Shown here piece after piece: positions 5,340 through 9,628 of a stretch of 9,628 nucleotides of DNA; position 1 is the first letter of the stretch, and each line of letters starts with the position of its first letter. Both the position numbers and the translations under genes were made by a program. This stretch comes from Bacteroidota bacterium (lineage in GTDB: Bacteria; Bacteroidota; Bacteroidia; AKYH767-A; JABDAW01), in assembly GCA_023251595.1 (NCBI GenBank), contig JAHEYM010000126.1, positions 1 through 9,628 on the forward strand, written 5' to 3'. The notes beneath the pieces were generated by a model that saw nothing but the letters and a program-made list of their open reading frames with translations, was not told the DNA's origin and did not search any database.

Positions 5340-8300
5340 CTATCTAATCAAAGACACTTTTCCCTTAAACGCATGATCGGTTCCGCTGATATCTTTCACT
5401 TTCATTATATATACATATACATCCTCTTTCCAGGTGTCGGAACCTCCGCTCAATTTTCCATCCCAGGGAGAATTCATGTCCGTAGTGGAATAAATCAGTT
5501 CACCCCAACGCGAAAATATATCCATTTCAAAATCTACGACCCCTCTTCCAAAACCAATAAAAGTATCATTTTTACCATCATCATTTGGAGTGAAGGCATT
5601 GGGTATATAGAAATTAAAATCGAGTAACACATTTTCCTGAACAAATGCCGTATCAGCGCATCCCCATTGGTTTGAAGCAATCAGGATAATCGTGTAACTA
5701 CCGACATCATGATAAGTATATTCGGGATTTACTTCAACAGAATTATTATAAGTTGTTTCACCGAAATTCCAGACATAATGATTTGCATGTGTCGAACTGT
5801 TGTGCATATATACTTTCGGATCGGAATCGGAAGGATGATCAGGTGTAACTGTAAACGAAGCAACCGGTTTTGGATATACACGTATCAGATTTCCGAATGT
5901 TGCTACTTGTGAACAGCCTGCATTCGAAACAACCGTGAGTGAAACCGTGAATGTTCCAAGACTATCGTAAGTAGCAGATGGATTTGTTTGAGTGGACGTT
6001 GCATGATTTCCAAAATTCCAACTCCATGAAGAAATACTTCCGCCTGTTACAACAGTTTGATCGGTGAAGTTTACCGTCAATGGTGCGCAACCGAATAATA
6101 AATCAGGTGTGACAGCAATAACAGGTAAAGGATTTACAGTGAGCTGAATTGGCGCTGAGACTGCATTACAGCCATTGCCATCGGTTACGGAAACTGTATA
6201 TTGTGTAGTCGTTAAAGGAGAAACTGTTGCACCCGGACCAATCATATTTCCCGGAGTCCATATATACGTAACACCACCACTCCCACCAAGAAAATTTGCA
6301 ACAAGATTTGCAGATTGACCTTCACATATAGATGTAGGATTTACAGTTGTTGTTACGGTCAACAATGGTGGTTGGGTAATTGTGACAGTTGATGTTATCG
6401 TACAACCATTTGCATCCGTTGAGGTAGCTATATAGTTACCTGCAGTTAAATTTGTAGCGGTGAGTCCGTTTTGTGCGGGATTTGAATTCCATGCAGTGAC
6501 AATTGGTGCAGTTCCACCATTCACATTCACGGTTGCCGAACCATTATTTCCACCAAAACATAAAACATTTGTTTGGGTGGTAACTGCAGAAATTAAGGGA
6601 GTCGGTTGAGTAATTGTTACATTCGCAGTTGCTGTACAAAGGTGTGCATCAGTTACAACCACCGAATAATTTCCTGCGGTTAAATTAGTTGCAATGGAAC
6701 CACTCTGAACCGGATTTGTATTCCATGAATATTGCATTGCTCCTGTGCCACCCGCAGGTGTTGCAGTTGCCGTACCATTACTTCCCCCAAAACAGGAAAC
6801 ATTTGTTTGAGCAGAAATCGCCACCGTTAAAAGTACAGGTTCTGTAATCGTAACATTTAATGTCGCGACACAATTATTTGCGTCCGTCACCGTAGCTATA
6901 TAGTTACCCGCCTGAAGATTTGAAGCAGTCAATCCGTTTTGCACAGGAGCTGTATTCCAGCTTACATTCGTTAAGCCTGTTCCGCCACCGGTTGTAACGG
7001 TAACCGTACCGTTTGTTCCCCCGAAACAACTCACATTCGTTTGCGTCGAAAGTGTTATGGTGAGAAGTGTCGGTTGAGTGATTACAACACCGGCAGCAAG
7101 TGTACAACCATTTGCATCGGTCACTGTGCATGAATAAGTTCCTGCAGAAAGATTTGTAGCTGTTGCAACGGTTTGACCATTTGTCCAGGAATAACCATAA
7201 GGAGTTGTTCCACCCACAACAGAAATTGTTACAGTTCCATCATTTCCTCCATTACACGAAACATTGGTTTGATTAATCATTGAGGAGGTAAGCACCGCAG
7301 GTTGTGTAATCGTCACGTTCGCCATGATGGTGCAGCCATTTACATCCGACGTTGTACATGTATATGTACCGGCTGTTAATGTTGTTGCAGTGACAGTTGT
7401 CTGAATTGGGACTGTGTTCCAACTATATAGATAAGTTCCGCTTCCTCCATTCGTTAAAACTGTTGCACTACCATCATTTCCACCAAAACACGAAACGTTG
7501 GTAAATGCAGAAATAGACGTAGCCATACCTGCAGGTTGTGTAATCGTTACATTCAAAGTTGCAGTACAACCATTAGCATCGGTCGCAGTGGCTGTGAAAG
7601 TTCCTGCAGGAAGACCGGTTGCAGTCAACCCGTTTTGTGCCGGAACAGAATTCCATGAAACGACAATCGCGCCTGTTCCACCGCCGGCAGTGACAGTTGC
7701 GGTTCCATCGCTCAGCCCTGAACAACTTACATTCACCTGACTCACAAAAGTAATCGTGACGAGTGTTGGTTGCGTTATCGTGACGTTAAATGTAGCCGTA
7801 CATCCATTTGCATCTGTAGCGGTAACTGTATAGTTACCCGCAGATAAATTCGATGCTGTGGGACCAACCTGTGCAAGAGGCGCGGTGTTCCATGAAAAAG
7901 TAACGACTCCTGTTCCACCTACAGACGAAACGGTAGCGGTTCCGTTATTACCTCCGTTGCAACTCACATTCGTTTGGGAGGTCAGAGAAATTACAAGTGC
8001 AGGAGGTTGTGTGATGGTGACAGAAGAAGTCGTTGTGCAACCAAGCTGATCGGTCGTTGTAACAACATAATTTCCAGCCGTTAAATTGTTTGCGGTGACC
8101 GTTGTTTGTACCGGAGCAGAATTCCAGCTATATGTATATGTACCATTTCCACCAAGCGGTGAAACAGTTGCACTTCCATTATTTCCGCCAAAACAACTTA
8201 CATTTGTTTGGGCAGAAATACTCGATGTTAAAACCGCCGGTTGTGTTATTGTAACATTCGCCGTGGATGAACAACCATTTAAATCTGTAACGGTAACTGT

Positions 8301-9628
8301 ATATGTACCTGCAGAAAGATTATTTGCAGTTTGTGTGGTCTGAATAGGAACCGTTGTCCACGAATATGTATAAGGCAATGTTCCTCCTGCGGGATTTACA
8401 GTTGCATTTCCATTATTCCCACCATTACATGAAACGTTGGTTGGAACAGCCATCGCGAGGACAAGTCCCCCGGGCTGCGTCAAAGTGACTGTTGCCGTTG
8501 CCGTACAACCGGCATTATCCGTCACCGTAACTGTATATGTACCGGAAGGAAGATTCGTTGCAGTTGCGGTTGTCTGAATGGGAACGGTATTCCATGAGAA
8601 GGTAAATCCACCGGAACCCGCACCGGGAGTGACCGTTGCGCTACCATTTGAATTTCCGTTACAACTTGGATTTGTCTGAGCTGAAATTACGGCAGTAACG
8701 GCAGGTGGTTGTGTTATGGTGACAATTGCCGTTGCAGTGCAACCTGCAGCATCAGTAACGGTACAGGTGTAAGTGCCAGCTCCAAGACCCGAGGCAGTTT
8801 GTGTTGTTTGAACAGGAGCGGTATTCCACGAATAGGTATAAGGAGGATTTCCCCCGACGGGACCACATGCTAAAGTACCATCGTTTCCCGGATTACAACT
8901 CGCGTTTGTTTGAGATGTAATCGATGCGGTAACACCGCCAACGGTCACGATTACATCGTCAGAATAAACATTGGAATTACATAGGAAAGTGACAGTTGCA
9001 GTATAAGTTGTGGTGACAGTTGGAGAAACAGTGATACTGTTTCCGGTTCCGACTAAAGTTGCGCCGATATACCAATTGACGGTATAGGTTGAAACACCAC
9101 TTGGCGTATATTGTTTTCCATCGTTGGTAGCAGACCATTGTGTTGCATTTCTACCAGGGACGGTAATTGCTACGGTACCAGTTGAGTTGTGAAGACCCTG
9201 ATCGGCAAGTCCGCCAACCCAGGAACCACAAATTCCCTTTGTCTGAATATAATTCTGAATGATATTTGTGCTTTCGTAAATCGTAATTTGTCCGGTGAAA
9301 AGTGTTCCTGTGCAAGAGTACATCGGCACGTTTAAGTAAGAAACTGCCATACGACGGTTCGGCGCTGTCCCATATAAGGCATAGCGTACAGTACCACCGG
9401 CTCCGGGATTGATGTCTTGCCAGGGACCCATAATCGTGTTACGTGCGTAGGTGGCATTGGGAATGGCGCCAACAACATAAGTAGTATTTTGTCCGGCAGA
9501 GAATCCGATCCAGCCATTAGAACATATATAGAATTGCGTATATGTATTCCCGAAGAAACAGAATGTAAATCCGATTGGTAAGGCACCGGTTTGACCATCG
9601 TCCCCAAGTCCGACTGCTGTTCCGGTGG
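5340..9628 (-). CDS. SprB-repeat surface protein, T9SS type B sorted, 5' end missing
   Basis: The frame runs from the right edge to TAG (5342-5340) with no stop: 1428 residues, N-terminus missing. The ATG at 9431-9429 is internal, because 65 in-frame residues before it read as protein (ALPIGFTFCFFGNTY, ICSNGWIGFS). Domains are numbered from that ATG. Residues 1-100 complete an N-terminal globular region and 101-170 an Ig-like module. Residues 171-1027 are 11 SprB repeats, 1028-1104 another Ig-like module, 1105-1272 two PKD domains and 1273-1363 the C-terminal domain. That domain (NFYIPNAFTPNDDGKNDTF, then FSRWGELIY and WDGK) is the gliding-motility-associated, T9SS type B sorting signal. SprB of Flavobacterium johnsoniae is a mobile gliding adhesin; this protein shares its repeat type but is much smaller. 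It is likely surface adhesin or matrix material, its partner unknown. No signal peptide is visible because the start is outside the window. Confidence 0.92.
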   Translation of the reverse strand, partial: TGTAVGLGDDGQTGALPIGFTFCFFGNTYTQFYICSNGWIGFSAGQNTTYVVGAIPNATYARNTIMGPWQDINPGAGGTVRYALYGTAPNRRMAVSYLNVPMYSCTGTLFTGQITIYESTNIIQNYIQTKGICGSWVGGLADQGLHNSTGTVAITVPGRNATQWSATNDGKQYTPSGVSTYTVNWYIGATLVGTGNSITVSPTVTTTYTATVTFLCNSNVYSDDVIVTVGGVTASITSQTNASCNPGNDGTLACGPVGGNPPYTYSWNTAPVQTTQTASGLGAGTYTCTVTDAAGCTATAIVTITQPPAVTAVISAQTNPSCNGNSNGSATVTPGAGSGGFTFSWNTVPIQTTATATNLPSGTYTVTVTDNAGCTATATVTLTQPGGLVLAMAVPTNVSCNGGNNGNATVNPAGGTLPYTYSWTTVPIQTTQTANNLSAGTYTVTVTDLNGCSSTANVTITQPAVLTSSISAQTNVSCFGGNNGSATVSPLGGNGTYTYSWNSAPVQTTVTANNLTAGNYVVTTTDQLGCTTTSSVTITQPPALVISLTSQTNVSCNGGNNGTATVSSVGGTGVVTFSWNTAPLAQVGPTASNLSAGNYTVTATDANGCTATFNVTITQPTLVTITFVSQVNVSCSGLSDGTATVTAGGGTGAIVVSWNSVPAQNGLTATGLPAGTFTATATDANGCTATLNVTITQPAGMATSISAFTNVSCFGGNDGSATVLTNGGSGTYLYSWNTVPIQTTVTATTLTAGTYTCTTSDVNGCTIMANVTITQPAVLTSSMINQTNVSCNGGNDGTVTISVVGGTTPYGYSWTNGQTVATATNLSAGTYSCTVTDANGCTLAAGVVITQPTLLTITLSTQTNVSCFGGTNGTVTVTTGGGTGLTNVSWNTAPVQNGLTASNLQAGNYIATVTDANNCVATLNVTITEPVLLTVAISAQTNVSCFGGSNGTATATPAGGTGAMQYSWNTNPVQSGSIATNLTAGNYSVVVTDAHLCTATANVTITQPTPLISAVTTQTNVLCFGGNNGSATVNVNGGTAPIVTAWNSNPAQNGLTATNLTAGNYIATSTDANGCTITSTVTITQPPLLTVTTTVNPTSICEGQSANLVANFLGGSGGVTYIWTPGNMIGPGATVSPLTTTQYTVSVTDGNGCNAVSAPIQLTVNPLPVIAVTPDLLFGCAPLTVNFTDQTVVTGGSISSWSWNFGNHATSTQTNPSATYDSLGTFTVSLTVVSNAGCSQVATFGNLIRVYPKPVASFTVTPDHPSDSDPKVYMHNSSTHANHYVWNFGETTYNNSVEVNPEYTYHDVGSYTIILIASNQWGCADTAFVQENVLLDFNFYIPNAFTPNDDGKNDTFIGFGRGVVDFEMDIFSRWGELIYSTTDMNSPWDGKLSGGSDTWKEDVYVYIMKVKDISGTDHAFKGKVSLIR
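5343..5615 (-). other. T9SS type B C-terminal sorting domain
   Basis: The last 91 residues match the gliding motility-associated C-terminal domain (TIGR04131 type): IPNAFTPNDDGKNDTF at the beginning, FSRWGELIYST in the middle, SPWDGK and VYVYIMKVKD, and the end GKVSLIR. In Bacteroidota this domain directs secretion through the type IX system, and in type B it usually keeps the protein on the cell surface. It lies directly after the second PKD domain, without a linker. Confidence 0.85.
5616..6119 (-). other. Two PKD domains of the SprB-repeat protein
   Basis: The first domain (6119-5865) contains GCAPLTVNFTDQT, SSWSWNFGN and TYDSLGTFTVSLTV. The second (5864-5616) contains HYVWNFGE, PEYTYHDVGSYTIILIASN and WGCADTAF. 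The W-N-F-G and Y-x-x-x-G-x-[FY]-T-[VI] signatures are typical of PKD folds, which space adhesive or catalytic modules on surface proteins. They link the repeat array to the sorting domain. Confidence 0.8.
6351..8921 (-). repeat. 11 tandem SprB repeats (about 78 codons each)
   Basis: Each repeat follows QTNVSCxGGNNGTATV, a Gly-rich turn, YSW-N-x-x-P-V-Q, LxAGxYxxTVTDxxGC and T-x-NVTITQP. Ten have 78 or 79 residues; repeat 8 has 76 because SWNTAPVQ is shortened to SWTNGQ. Boundaries in transcription order: 8921-8688, 8687-8454, 8453-8220, 8219-7986, 7985-7749, 7748-7515, 7514-7281, 7280-7053, 7052-6819, 6818-6585, 6584-6351. Two cysteines per repeat (in VSC and GC) are nearly invariant. Repeats 1, 7 and 8 have an extra cysteine at the same place (YTC or YSC), and repeat 1 has a further one (LAC). 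The copies have diverged in DNA sequence, so this is an old amplification. Confidence 0.9.

Noticed and set aside
7498..8343. Plus-strand frames rich in V, P and A opposite the SprB array
   Set aside because: They recur with the 234-bp repeat period and are antisense shadows of the repeats.
6351..8921. CRISPR or other DNA repeat array
   Set aside because: The period (about 234 bp) is that of a protein repeat, the copies differ at many bases and they keep an open frame.
9429..9431. ATG at 9431 as the start of the SprB-repeat gene
   Set aside because: The same frame is open to the right edge and the preceding 65 codons read as a folded extracellular domain, so the gene starts outside the window.

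Overview
The window looks like chromosomal DNA of a member of the Bacteroidota, probably a Flavobacteriia- or Sphingobacteriia-like lineage. The reasons are: an AT-rich sequence; a secreted SprB-repeat protein ending in a gliding-motility/type IX secretion (T9SS) type B sorting domain; secreted proteins with short signal peptides ending in A-Q or S-Q; and intergenic hairpin families (CACAGAG/CACTGAG, CACAGAT/CTGCG, CCCCTCTCGAGAGGGG) of a kind I associate with this phylum. Every supportable gene is on the minus strand, so the window is described below in transcription order, from high to low coordinates.

(1) 9628-5340: a large SprB-repeat surface protein, cut by the right edge at its 5' end. 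It has an N-terminal globular region, an Ig-like module, 11 SprB repeats of about 78 residues, another Ig-like module, two PKD domains and a T9SS type B C-terminal domain. (2) 5329-5301: a perfect 16-bp palindromic hairpin. (3) 5292-4390: a class I SAM-dependent methyltransferase of the RlmI/COG1092 type. (4) 4386-3742: a small secreted, probably outer-membrane beta-barrel protein, starting 3 nt after the methyltransferase stop. (5) 3741-3329: a non-coding stretch made largely of dispersed-repeat sequence. (6) 3328-1508: a 606-codon gene for a conserved TIM-barrel-like protein of unknown function, interrupted at codon 63 by one in-frame TAG. (7) 1507-757: an intergenic stretch with a CACAGAG-type inverted repeat, a possible 57-codon ORF or gene remnant, and two further inverted-repeat structures. 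(8) 756-1: a secreted WG-repeat protein, cut by the left edge at its 3' end.

The genes do not form an obvious pathway. The methyltransferase and the small barrel protein are spaced like an operon. The SprB-repeat protein would be exported by a T9SS encoded elsewhere and probably acts as a cell-surface adhesin or in gliding. The WG-repeat and barrel proteins are also envelope or exported proteins. I did not find a defence system, mobile element with a transposase, CRISPR array, tRNA or rRNA. The most notable observations are the clean nonsense interruption of the conserved 606-codon frame, and the placement of three different repeat families against gene ends or starts.
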